DNA of 64,000 nucleotides from Acidimicrobiales bacterium (lineage in GTDB: Bacteria > Actinomycetota > Acidimicrobiia > Acidimicrobiales > SZUA-35): assembly GCA_020629155.1 (NCBI GenBank), contig JAHDDW010000013.1, positions 39,653-103,652 of the forward strand. The letters run 5' to 3'. Below the pieces are notes generated by a model that was not told the origin of the DNA, made no database searches, and saw nothing but the letters and a program-made list of their open reading frames with translations. This document shows positions 53,405-61,751 of the stretch, piece after piece (the first letter of the stretch is position 1; each line of letters opens with the position of its first letter). Both the position numbers and the translations under genes were made by a program.

Positions 53405-54811
53405 TTACAGCTGCAATGTTGATTGTTGACTTGAAAAAATGTTCAACGTTTTGGCAGATTCTGGTCGGTGGAACAGGAAACCTTGCAAGTAATCGACGCC
53501 CATTTCTTGCAAAGCCTGAGCCTGATCTTGCTCTTCGACACCTTCGGCCACAACGTTAATTCCCATCGATTTCGCCATCTGTGTCATCGCTGACGCCATT
53601 GCATGGTCAACTTTGTTAAAGGTAATATCTTTCACAAAGATACGGTCGAGTTTAAGTGTCGAAACCATCGATAGGCTTTTAAGCCTAGTCAGCGATGCCT
53701 GGCTGGTACCAAAATCATCAATCGATAACGTGATCCCCATGCGCTGAAGTTCAAGCAAAATATTTTTTGATCGATCAAGATTTTCTGCAAGCATTTCTTC
53801 AGAAATTTCTAACTCTAGATCTTTCGGGTCGATGCCTGAAAGCGCGATATATTTACTTATCTTTTCCAAAAACCCATGCTGCAGCAGCTGGCGTTCCGCA
53901 AGGTTTACTGCAAGTTTTACAGGCGCGCTCAATGTCCTTTGCCAGTTAGCCACCTGCTCACAGCCATGTTCTAAAACATAATCGCCAATTTCTACAATCA
54001 GATCTGACTCTGAAGCAATCGGCAAGAAAACTGCAGGTGCGATGATGCCCTTTTCTGGGTGATCCCAGCGAATAAGCGCTTCATAACAAACAACCTGGGT
54101 GGTATTTGCATCCACAATCGCTTGATAATAGATCACCAGCTGTTGATTCCTAACTGCAAGACGCAATTCTCTTTCTACTTCAAGACGACGAAATGCCTCT
54201 TCTTTACCAGCTTCATTAAACACAACGAAACGGGTTTCTCTATCATCTGTTTTCGTGGCAAGATACCGTGCAGTTCTAGCGTCTCGAAGTAAATGCGAAG
54301 CATCGTGATCTCGATCTTTCGTCCAAGAAATACCTATATGACAAGTTGTAAATTGCTCTCCAATTTCTTCAAGCGCAACAGGCTCTGACAAACTCTCGAT
54401 CAACTGTACTGCTAAATATTTTAGATCTTGAACTGTTTTGACACCAGAAACACCTAGCAAGAACTCGTCACCGAATCGAACAAGGAACGAGTTTTCAGGA
54501 ATCCGAGCTTGAAATCTTTCAGCAATAATATCAAGAAGCTTTTCTCCTACCGAATAACCATAGATGTCATTTACTAATTTTATTTGACTGATTTCACAGA
54601 ATAGAGCACCTACGATCGTACCTGGCGTAACTGATGAAACCAGCTCAGATAGTTTTGTTTCGCCAGCCAACCGTTCATCTGAACGCGGCGACCGTCCTTT
54701 TTGCTTTTCGGTTTCTTCAGCAAAAATCCATGCACCTTGCTGCTTCATCTCATACAGAACAGACGCAACAAGCATTACCATGCTAACCAAAATAGCTACA
54801 GGGAAAATCAC
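53405..54811 (-). CDS. Membrane-anchored GGDEF-EAL protein, likely c-di-GMP phosphodiesterase
   Basis: Protein of 468 residues with one N-terminal helix (VAILVSMVMLVASVL). The GGDEF domain is degenerate (VRFGDEFLLG instead of GGDEF), so it probably lacks cyclase activity. The EAL domain is complete: YEALIRWDHP, VNLAERQL, ELEISEEML, SIDDFGTSQASL, LKLDRIFVKDI, AEGVEEQDQ and YLQGFLFHRP. It should hydrolyse c-di-GMP and may use GTP bound to the GGDEF domain as activator. It follows hisG by 59 nt on the same strand, probably as the last gene of a ribD-ribA-hisG transcript. It complements the cyclase at 0.9 kb. Confidence 0.9.
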   Translation of the reverse strand: MIFPVAILVSMVMLVASVLYEMKQQGAWIFAEETEKQKGRSPRSDERLAGETKLSELVSSVTPGTIVGALFCEISQIKLVNDIYGYSVGEKLLDIIAERFQARIPENSFLVRFGDEFLLGVSGVKTVQDLKYLAVQLIESLSEPVALEEIGEQFTTCHIGISWTKDRDHDASHLLRDARTARYLATKTDDRETRFVVFNEAGKEEAFRRLEVERELRLAVRNQQLVIYYQAIVDANTTQVVCYEALIRWDHPEKGIIAPAVFLPIASESDLIVEIGDYVLEHGCEQVANWQRTLSAPVKLAVNLAERQLLQHGFLEKISKYIALSGIDPKDLELEISEEMLAENLDRSKNILLELQRMGITLSIDDFGTSQASLTRLKSLSMVSTLKLDRIFVKDITFNKVDHAMASAMTQMAKSMGINVVAEGVEEQDQAQALQEMGVDYLQGFLFHRPESAKTLNIFSSQQSTLQL

Positions 54812-54870
54812 ATAAAGAAGATCGGCAGTTACTGCTCGAAGATAAATAGAAGCTTTAGGCTATCTGCCCT

Positions 54871-55746
54871 TTATATAATCTTGGTGATTGGTAGCTCGAC
54901 GATGCCAGTTCCACCAGCTTCAACAATACGAGGAATCAAGGTAGTGCACTGCGATTTAGGTACAACCGTTTCGATTGCGAAACCATCGGATCCATAGAGC
55001 GGATTTACTGTAGGAGATTTAAGCGCAGGCAATAATTCAACAATCGTCTTTAGTATTTTCTCATCAGCAACATTGACTTTGAGCATTGTTTGCGACCGTG
55101 CAGCAAGTGTCCCCTGCAAAAGTGTTGTTAACTCTTCTATTGCCTGACGTTTTTCAAGGTCGGCATATGATTGTTTATTGGCAAAAAACTCTGTATAACT
55201 CACTAAGATCGTCGAAATGCTTCTCAAACCAACGTTTTGTAGCGCTTCATCTGTTTTGGCCTTTGTCACTACAGCATCAGCAGATTCAAGAATTTTCGTT
55301 TCAGTAACACCGTAAGAAAGTTTGACCGAAGCTTTGATGTCATTTTCAGCAAAATATTTTTCTGTCAACTCTTTATAGGGTGTTGCAATTTTCACCCCTT
55401 CATGCAGATCTTTCAACGTGCTCACTGGCGAACCTTGCGGCACCGCCACGACTAGTCGCACTGGCTGACTAGAGGCTTGCTCGAAATAACGCAACTCGCC
55501 TAACGAAACGCCTTGGCTTGCATTCTCTTCAACCCAGTCACGTTCAGCAATACCGAGATCAAAGAGACCTTCTTCGACGTAAAGAGGGATTTCTTGTGGA
55601 TGCAACAAGCTCACTGAAGAAATACGAGAATCTTCAATGGCGGCTTCACAGCCTGAAATATCACAGACAACTTCTAAGTGTGCTTGTCGAAATAGATCTA
55701 GCGTCTCTTTTTCGTGCGAACCTCTTGGCAAGACAAGATGTAACAT
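54871..55746 (-). CDS. hisG: ATP phosphoribosyltransferase, long form
   Basis: First enzyme of histidine synthesis, joining ATP and PRPP; 291 residues. The catalytic part starts MLHLVLPRGSHEKE, with GIAERDWVEE and VKIATPYKELTEKYF. The C-terminal part from about residue 215 (MLKVNVADEKILKTIVELLPALKSPTV) is the regulatory ACT-like domain that gives feedback inhibition, so no HisZ partner is needed. The 3' end follows the conserved TGIVELPITKII. It lies between ribA and the GGDEF-EAL gene. Confidence 0.95.
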   Translation of the reverse strand: MLHLVLPRGSHEKETLDLFRQAHLEVVCDISGCEAAIEDSRISSVSLLHPQEIPLYVEEGLFDLGIAERDWVEENASQGVSLGELRYFEQASSQPVRLVVAVPQGSPVSTLKDLHEGVKIATPYKELTEKYFAENDIKASVKLSYGVTETKILESADAVVTKAKTDEALQNVGLRSISTILVSYTEFFANKQSYADLEKRQAIEELTTLLQGTLAARSQTMLKVNVADEKILKTIVELLPALKSPTVNPLYGSDGFAIETVVPKSQCTTLIPRIVEAGGTGIVELPITKII

Positions 55747-55763
55747 AGAGGCAGCCTACAGCA

Positions 55764-56378
55764 TTAAAGATCTAGATCGTGTCTCATCCTTGCTTGTTTC
55801 GTCACCAAGTATGAGTGATTATGCTCATTTGGCTCTATTCGAAGCGGCACTTTTTCGCTGACAACTAAGCCATAGGCTTCCAAGCCTTCATACTTCGCAG
55901 GATTATTTGTCATAAGCCGCATCGACGTTACACCCAACATTGACAAGATTCTCGCCCCTGTCTCATATTCCCTCGCGTCGACTGGCAAACCAAGCTCAAC
56001 ATTAGCCTCTACCGTATCCAATCCTTGATCTTGCAAACTGTACGCACGAATCTTGTGAGCTAAACCTATACCTCTGCCTTCGTGCCCACGCAAATATAGT
56101 AGAACACCTTGGCCTTCTTCAGAGATCTTTGCCAAAGCTTCAGAAAGCTGCGGTCCGCAGTCACAACGCAACGAACCAAAAATGTCGCCAGTGAGACATT
56201 CTGAATGCACCCGCACAAGAACATCTTGCGCACCAGAAACTGTCCCTTTCACAAAAGCAACGTGTTGTTCTTTATCGACGGAAGACTCAAAAACGATTGC
56301 CTCAAACTTTCCTTCAGATGTCGGAACAACTGCTCGTGATAATTCTGTTACTCGTAATGTCTCGCTGTCTTCTGCCAT
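55764..56378 (-). CDS. ribA: GTP cyclohydrolase II
   Basis: Opens GTP to start riboflavin synthesis; about 204 residues. Zinc ligands are in [20 protein letters not shown], and the catalytic [13 protein letters not shown] and [14 protein letters not shown] are intact. It is the monofunctional form without a DHBP synthase domain. ATG 56378 ([10 protein letters not shown]) is chosen over an in-frame TTG 27 nt upstream. It lies 85 nt after ribD and 18 nt before hisG on the same strand. Confidence 0.93.
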   Translation of the reverse strand: MAEDSETLRVTELSRAVVPTSEGKFEAIVFESSVDKEQHVAFVKGTVSGAQDVLVRVHSECLTGDIFGSLRCDCGPQLSEALAKISEEGQGVLLYLRGHEGRGIGLAHKIRAYSLQDQGLDTVEANVELGLPVDAREYETGARILSMLGVTSMRLMTNNPAKYEGLEAYGLVVSEKVPLRIEPNEHNHSYLVTKQARMRHDLDL

Positions 56379-56462
56379 TATTAGGAGATAGCTTTCTAGT
56401 AGCAATTGGAGCTACAACGATACCGCAAAGAGGCATCTTTTGTTCTAGCTCCTTCTGGTATT

Positions 56463-57464
56463 TTACGAGTGATGCATACACATTTCGATACGAATATCGT
56501 CGCCCAATTTTGTAATCGACTGAAACTTTCCCCGAGGCAACTGTGCAATGGTGTCTGTTCCTTGCCCACCAAAAACTGGTGTTGCAGATACGCCTCCCAT
56601 AATTGCAGGGGCGAGGTACAGCACATAGGTATCTACCAACCCAGCTTCATGAAATTGAGCCGCAACGTTAGCGCCGCCTTCGACAAAAACTTGCACAATA
56701 TTTCGGCGGCCAAGTTCAGCGAGAACTTCGCGAAGATCACCCCGTAAAGATAGTGCTGGGAGCACTTTCGCATCGGGCGGAATATCACCCAATACAACTC
56801 GCAATGGCTGCTTTGGTTCAGTGCCGTTTGGACACATAACGTTTCGCGCAGTCAACAGTGGATCATCGGCTCGTACTGTTCCTGCGCCTACCAAAATAGC
56901 ATCAGACTCAGCCCGAAGCCGATGGACATCTTGGCGAGCTTGCGGCCCTGTAATCCATTTGCTTGTACCATCATTCGCCGATGTTTTCCCGTCTAATGTT
57001 GCTGCCATTTTCACTGTCACATAGGGCATGGCGCTGCGACGATGTTTAAGGTATGGCGCTAGTTGACGTTCTATCTCCTTTGCGCAGACCCCGACGTGAA
57101 CGTCGACACCTGCATGCTTTAGCTCTGCGATTCCTTTGCCGTTCACACGCTGATCTGGATCTTCTACACCAATAACGACTCTTTTTATTCCAGCAGCTAG
57201 CAGCGCTTGCGTGCATGGCGGCGTCGACCCTTGATGGCAACATGGTTCTAGCGTTACATAGAGCGTCGCACCACGAGCTTTTGAGCCTGCTATATCTAAA
57301 ACAGCTATTTCACTATGCATATTGCCTGGCGCAAGCGTATGACCCTCATATGTTGTCCCATCTTCAGCTACAAGAACCGAGCCAACCCACGGGTTCGGAG
57401 AAGCCATCAGCCGACCGTTTTCTGCTCTTCGAATCGCACGCTCCATATAAGAACTATCACTCAC
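56463..57464 (-). CDS. ribD: Riboflavin biosynthesis deaminase/reductase
   Basis: Bifunctional enzyme of about 333 residues. The deaminase part has MHSEIAVLDIAGSK and the zinc motif PCCHQGSTPPC. The reductase part (from about residue 145) has VKMAATLDGKTSANDGTSKWITG, ILVGAGTVRADDP and VFVEGGANVAAQF. The usual HAE is HSE here, which keeps the His and Glu. GTG 57464 (MSDSSYMERA) has AGAGG seven bases upstream; earlier ATGs at 57485 and 57479 lack one. ribA follows. Confidence 0.92.
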   Translation of the reverse strand: MSDSSYMERAIRRAENGRLMASPNPWVGSVLVAEDGTTYEGHTLAPGNMHSEIAVLDIAGSKARGATLYVTLEPCCHQGSTPPCTQALLAAGIKRVVIGVEDPDQRVNGKGIAELKHAGVDVHVGVCAKEIERQLAPYLKHRRSAMPYVTVKMAATLDGKTSANDGTSKWITGPQARQDVHRLRAESDAILVGAGTVRADDPLLTARNVMCPNGTEPKQPLRVVLGDIPPDAKVLPALSLRGDLREVLAELGRRNIVQVFVEGGANVAAQFHEAGLVDTYVLYLAPAIMGGVSATPVFGGQGTDTIAQLPRGKFQSITKLGDDIRIEMCMHHS

Positions 57465-57668
57465 AGCTATGCCTCTCATTATCACTAGGCCATGGTTTCT
57501 AATTGTACATTCCTCTTATTGTTTTCTATCAAATTGTCTCTGCAGAGAAGCCAAAAGACTTGGCTTGTTTCACAAACTTGGGAATAGAGGCACATAGAAA
57601 ATAATGCCCCTCTAGCAATATCTTCGTTAGCGAGTTGCTACGCTTACACTAACGGGTAGGAGGGCTTG

Positions 57669-58367
57669 ATGTCGAGGAATAGTCTATTGGCGGTTTTGTC
57701 GATAGCGGTAGTAGTCGCTGTTAGCCTCTTTTTTTGGTACAACGTTGCTCCTTCCACTAAGAGCGTGCTTCAGCCTCCCGTGCTAGCTCCCCTGACAACA
57801 CCAACGACGCTAGATTCGACGAATGATTTTATTCAAGAATTTGCTGAAGCCGAAACCCTCTTTAATGGTGATTGGACAGTCACAGCAGAATCATTTCTTG
57901 GCTATCGTGTAACCCAAACTTCAGGGAATACAGAAGTTACTGGAAGAACAACAAAGCTCGCTGGTTCGGCAACCATCGGAAACAACGAAGTTCAAGAAGC
58001 ACAATTTTCTGCACAAGTCGATTCCATGACAACCGATGACGATGGCCTTGACGCCATCTTCTTACAAGAAATGGTACAAGCAGAAAATTTTCCCGACGTA
58101 GCTTTGACAATTACCTCGATGGAGCTTCCAGACGACAAGAAAAGAGCAGAAGGTTTACTTGCTGCTGGCACGTTAACGCTACGAGATATAACCAGAGAAG
58201 CAGCTTTTACAGTCGACACGCAAATTGGCGACGACGGCAACATCGAACTGGTAGCTATCATTGAAATTCTTTTGTCTGACTATGAGATCTCACAACCTGT
58301 TGACCCGCTTGTCTCCTATGAGGACAAAGCACAGATCGAGACACGGCTTTTTTTAGAAAGAATATAA
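57669..58367 (+). CDS. YceI-like membrane-anchored protein
   Basis: Exported protein of 232 residues. One N-terminal helix (LAVLSIAVVVAVSLFFWYN) anchors it, with a Pro/Thr-rich linker to about residue 55. The YceI fold follows: WTVTAESFLGYRV, AQVDSMTTDDDGLDAIFL, NFPDVALTITSMELP and a C-terminal repeat of strands. YceI proteins bind polyisoprenoids in a lipocalin-like barrel. ATG 57669 has AGGAGGG seven bases upstream. The 180 nt upstream include a CGTTAG/CTAACG hairpin (57627-57656 region) and little else. Confidence 0.82.
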   Translation: MSRNSLLAVLSIAVVVAVSLFFWYNVAPSTKSVLQPPVLAPLTTPTTLDSTNDFIQEFAEAETLFNGDWTVTAESFLGYRVTQTSGNTEVTGRTTKLAGSATIGNNEVQEAQFSAQVDSMTTDDDGLDAIFLQEMVQAENFPDVALTITSMELPDDKKRAEGLLAAGTLTLRDITREAAFTVDTQIGDDGNIELVAIIEILLSDYEISQPVDPLVSYEDKAQIETRLFLERI

Positions 58368-58448
58368 GACAAGCGCCACTTAGCTAGCTCCTTTAGTCTA
58401 GTTAAGAATCTGGTTTGGTTTATAGACTATTCTGCTAGTTTGTAAGCT

Positions 58449-59528
58449 ATGAAAAGAGTCTACAATTTTAGCCCTGGCCCTTGTGTGCTACCACAAGAAG
58501 TCATTACTTCTTTAGCTGATGAGCTGCCAGAGTTTGACGACTCGGGCATGTCGTTGATCGAGATGAGCCATCGTGGCGAGCATTTCACCGCTATTCATGA
58601 ACAAACCATTGCTTTGCTTAGAGAGTTAACAGCTGTTCCTGACGATTTTCATATCCTTCTTTTGCAAGGTGGCGCGACGTTACAGTTTGCTATGGCTCCG
58701 ATGAACCTTGCCATAGGCGACCAACCTGGAGCATATATCACCGCTGGCACCTGGGGCAACAAAGCCTTTACCGATGCGAAAAAACTTGGGCAAGCCTACC
58801 AAGCCTGGACTGGCGAACCGTCAGGGTTCACCACAATGCCAACAAAAGGTGACCTGCAGCTTCAGCCAAACACGCGCTTTATTCACAGCGCAACGAATGA
58901 AACCATTCACGGTGTACGATTCGCCAATTTTGAAGACTTTGGTGTGCCGCAAGTGCTCGATATGTCTTCTGAATATTTAACCCGCCCAATTCCTTGGGAA
59001 CACGTCGATGTTGTCTATGGCGGCGCACAAAAAAGTTTAGGACCTGCTGGGGTTTGTGTCGTTTTTGTTCGCGACAGCGTTGTTGAACAAGCGCCTGATC
59101 TTCCAGCCTATTTGAGTTACGCCAATCATGTGAAAGGCAATAGCTTGGCGAACACTCCCCCAGTTTTCTCTATTTGGGCGATGAATAAAACACTGACGTG
59201 GATGAAACAGCAAGGCGGTGTCGCAGCGATGGAACGTCGCAGTGTTTCTAGAGCAGCTATGCTCTATGCGGCTATCGATCAAAGCGACGGCTTTTATAGC
59301 AACCCTGTAGACCCAACGTATCGTTCGCTCACAAATATTGTTTTCCGTCTTCCTTCTGAAGAGCTAGAGAAAGCGTTTGTTGCACAAGCGGCAAAAGAAG
59401 ACCTTGTCAATTTGAAAGGCCATCGTTCTGTCGGCGGTATTCGCGCAAGTGTCTACAACGCCTTACCTGATGAAGCTGTGACAAAGCTGGTCGATTTTAT
59501 GAACAATTTCGCCGCAAGGGATAGCTAA
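58449..59528 (+). CDS. serC: Phosphoserine aminotransferase
   Basis: Transfers an amino group to 3-phosphohydroxypyruvate in serine synthesis (and to 3-hydroxy-4-phosphohydroxythreonate for PLP); 359 residues. RVYNFSPGPCVLPQEV, LQGGATLQFAMAPMNL and the PLP-binding Lys in VYGGAQKSLGPAG are typical of class V SerC. The C-terminal GHRSVGGIRASVYNALP completes the family pattern. It is convergent with the ALDH-like gene (7-nt gap) and marks the left edge of the AT-rich region. Confidence 0.96.
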   Translation: MKRVYNFSPGPCVLPQEVITSLADELPEFDDSGMSLIEMSHRGEHFTAIHEQTIALLRELTAVPDDFHILLLQGGATLQFAMAPMNLAIGDQPGAYITAGTWGNKAFTDAKKLGQAYQAWTGEPSGFTTMPTKGDLQLQPNTRFIHSATNETIHGVRFANFEDFGVPQVLDMSSEYLTRPIPWEHVDVVYGGAQKSLGPAGVCVVFVRDSVVEQAPDLPAYLSYANHVKGNSLANTPPVFSIWAMNKTLTWMKQQGGVAAMERRSVSRAAMLYAAIDQSDGFYSNPVDPTYRSLTNIVFRLPSEELEKAFVAQAAKEDLVNLKGHRSVGGIRASVYNALPDEAVTKLVDFMNNFAARDS

Positions 59529-59535
59529 CTTAACT

Positions 59536-60747
59536 TCATTTAACCAATTCTCTCGAGTCTACAGAATCTGCAGGCAGCAGACTATAGCTAGTAAAGTAAT
59601 TAGAAATTTCAGCGCTTATAAGCAAAGGTCGGGCAATTCTTTCACCACATACGGCGACATAGTTGGCTTTACAACCAAACCCCCCATAAGGTTTGTAGCT
59701 TTTCTCTACATCATTAACAACCTTATCTATAAGGACAGTGGCCTTACCCTCTAGGCTTTTCTCCAACATTTTATTTCGGCCAAATACAGATACGTACATA
59801 GTTTTGTCAATAAACGAATCTTTTCTGGCTACGCTATTCACTTCCTCTATTGAACTGTAAACAATTATATTAAATACAGGAGCAAAAAATTCGTGGTATT
59901 TACTATCCAGATCCTTGATTTTTCTAACTAATATGTAAGGCTCAACTCTTGAGCCAGTTATTGAGCCCTTTTCTCTGATATAACTTTGGTTAGACCAAAG
60001 GTAATCTCTTAGATCATCTAGATAACTACTCTTCATTATATTTCCTATTGAACACGAACCTTTGCTCTTGATCTCGGAGGTGAGAAGATCTATATACTCA
60101 TCAATGACTACCTCATCAACGAATATAGCGTCTGGCCCAGCGCAGTCTTGACCGCTATTGAATACACGCATCTCATAGGATTTTGATGCCGCGAAACCTA
60201 TATTAGCTTCTGAGGTAACGACTAGAGGATTTATACCTGACCCATTGTAAATAAACAATGAGGATAGGCAAGCCTGTTCTACAACTAGCGCATTCTCATA
60301 CCGCCCTGTAAACAATACCACGTCGCTTAAAGATGCATATGAGTTTAAGAAGAAAGACCTTTCAACGTCCAACATAACTATTTCCGGAAACCAACTCTCT
60401 AGTTCTATTATGTCAATTAATCTTTGAAAAGTTTCAGACATAACCTTTGGAGTTCGGACAAAAACTTTTTCCGCATACGCTGAGGGAATAATTGCAAAAA
60501 GCAGTAAAGAATAGAGAGGCAAATTAAGAGGAAAAAATGTTGACACAGTTAATTTCGCTTCAATAAATTGATTATTCTCAAGTTCTCGTTTGGATTCTTG
60601 TAATCCAGATATCGTGTGCTCTATTTCATATTCAATAGTTGATTGAGTTTCATATTCTGAGAGGACAGCAGATATTTCTGACTTTTTCGATTCAATAAGA
60701 TCTGCATAGCGATTTAGTTTACTCATGAATTTCTCTAGTGAACCCAC
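59536..60747 (-). CDS. Short, divergent aldehyde-dehydrogenase-family protein
   Basis: Protein of 403 residues, some 80 shorter than typical ALDHs. The catalytic Cys lies in NSGQDCAGPDAIFV near residue 210, and FFAPVFNIIVYSSIEEVN and KPYGGFGCKANYV match the later conserved parts. The general-base Glu segment (ELGG) is replaced by YNGSGINP, so activity as a normal dehydrogenase is doubtful; acyl-CoA or thioester reduction are alternatives. It lies 68 nt after a nucleotidyltransferase gene in an AT-rich region with codons such as ATA and AGA more frequent than in neighbours. Function unknown. Confidence 0.65.
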   Translation of the reverse strand: MGSLEKFMSKLNRYADLIESKKSEISAVLSEYETQSTIEYEIEHTISGLQESKRELENNQFIEAKLTVSTFFPLNLPLYSLLLFAIIPSAYAEKVFVRTPKVMSETFQRLIDIIELESWFPEIVMLDVERSFFLNSYASLSDVVLFTGRYENALVVEQACLSSLFIYNGSGINPLVVTSEANIGFAASKSYEMRVFNSGQDCAGPDAIFVDEVVIDEYIDLLTSEIKSKGSCSIGNIMKSSYLDDLRDYLWSNQSYIREKGSITGSRVEPYILVRKIKDLDSKYHEFFAPVFNIIVYSSIEEVNSVARKDSFIDKTMYVSVFGRNKMLEKSLEGKATVLIDKVVNDVEKSYKPYGGFGCKANYVAVCGERIARPLLISAEISNYFTSYSLLPADSVDSRELVK

Positions 60748-60815
60748 AATTTTGCCCCTTATATAATAGTTGGTATATACTCATACATCAGTAGAACCAT
60801 TTAGGTTCCAGCAGT

Positions 60816-61391
60816 TCAAATAACACTATCAAAACTTGTTATATTTTTGAGATACCTATCGGGACGTTGAGAAGATCCTTCCAGGACTGCAAACCACTTA
60901 GAAATAATTTTGTCCGCCAACATTTTAGCGTCGCTATGCAGCTGTCTAGCATCGTCTAAAACTGTCGTGCGCTGCGGGAAAGAGATCATCCCAGCCCATA
61001 CTAAACCATTATATATGGCCTCTGTTTGTATATTAGTTACTGGCTCGGCGGCTAAGGCTTTACCCATATCTGCAAACAAGGCTTCGGTATCGATCAGTTC
61101 TCCAGGGTATTTTTTATCAGGCGAACGCTCAAACTGTTTATGAAGTCCAAAATATAAGTTTTTAAAATTTAGACGCTCTTTATACGTTACTGGCTTATTG
61201 ACACATACTAAGAGATCAATATCAGATTCTAACCCTAAACTGCCACTAACAGTCGCAAAGCGGAAATCAAATAATTTTGACAAGCCAGTGAAAGCAGATC
61301 TTATAATGGCATCGCTTTCTGAGTCCGTCGTTAGTTTATTTCCCAGGTAAGTGATAAGTCGTCTCCGTTCTAAATACTTTATTTTACTCAA
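60816..61391 (-). CDS. Polymerase-beta-like nucleotidyltransferase
   Basis: Protein of about 191 residues. SGSLGLESDIDLLVCV near residue 48 is a GS(x5)DxD active site, a shorter spacing than in MNT antitoxins. ELIDTE around residue 100 may give the third acid. The C-terminal half is helical, resembling aminoglycoside or protein-modifying nucleotidyltransferases. The start is uncertain: a TTG at 61391 is used, but the frame stays open without ATG or GTG up to 61430. It lies upstream of the ALDH-like gene on the same strand. Substrate unknown. Confidence 0.6.
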   Translation of the reverse strand: MSKIKYLERRRLITYLGNKLTTDSESDAIIRSAFTGLSKLFDFRFATVSGSLGLESDIDLLVCVNKPVTYKERLNFKNLYFGLHKQFERSPDKKYPGELIDTEALFADMGKALAAEPVTNIQTEAIYNGLVWAGMISFPQRTTVLDDARQLHSDAKMLADKIISKWFAVLEGSSQRPDRYLKNITSFDSVI

Positions 61392-61745
61392 ACGTGTTAG
61401 CCAACCGTCAGCTGCATTTTCAAAAGCGCTTCAAACTGACAAACACAGTTACATTAAAATGTCGTGTTTCATTACTAGCATCGCTGTGAAACCTTCTATA
61501 TTTTTGAGAGTCTTCCAATGCTCCTGGGGTCAACTTAAGCTAACAAAAAGCTCAATCACAACATTGTCCATAGGAGAATTATCAGACATAGATACCACCC
61601 ACCAAGCGTTCGAGAATGTTTAATAATTAATTCTTACTATATAAACATAAGGAAGCCAGAAACAATTGACAACTGATACAACAAGCTATGACATATTTCT
61701 ATTAAAATTTCTGTAGAGTAATAAGGGAACAAACGAATTAGGGAT
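61392..61745. other. Gap between divergent nucleotidyltransferase and ArgRS-like genes
   Basis: This 354-nt stretch is AT-rich and presumably carries divergent promoters. On the minus strand an ATG at 61589 (GGTGG five bases upstream) starts a 19-residue peptide that ends in a TGA at 61530-61532. The same frame continues openly to a TAA at 61449 (PQEHWKTLKNIEGFTAMLV). A different frame is also open over part of it. I cannot decide between a remnant and chance. No tRNA or T-box is visible. Confidence 0.4.
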
Positions 61746-61751
61746 TTGGGC

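Noticed and set aside
61449..61589. Possible small minus-strand protein with an in-frame TGA, considered as a selenoprotein or remnant of a monooxygenase-like fold
   Set aside because: No SECIS-like structure was seen, a second frame is open across the same bases, and similarity to any family is too vague.
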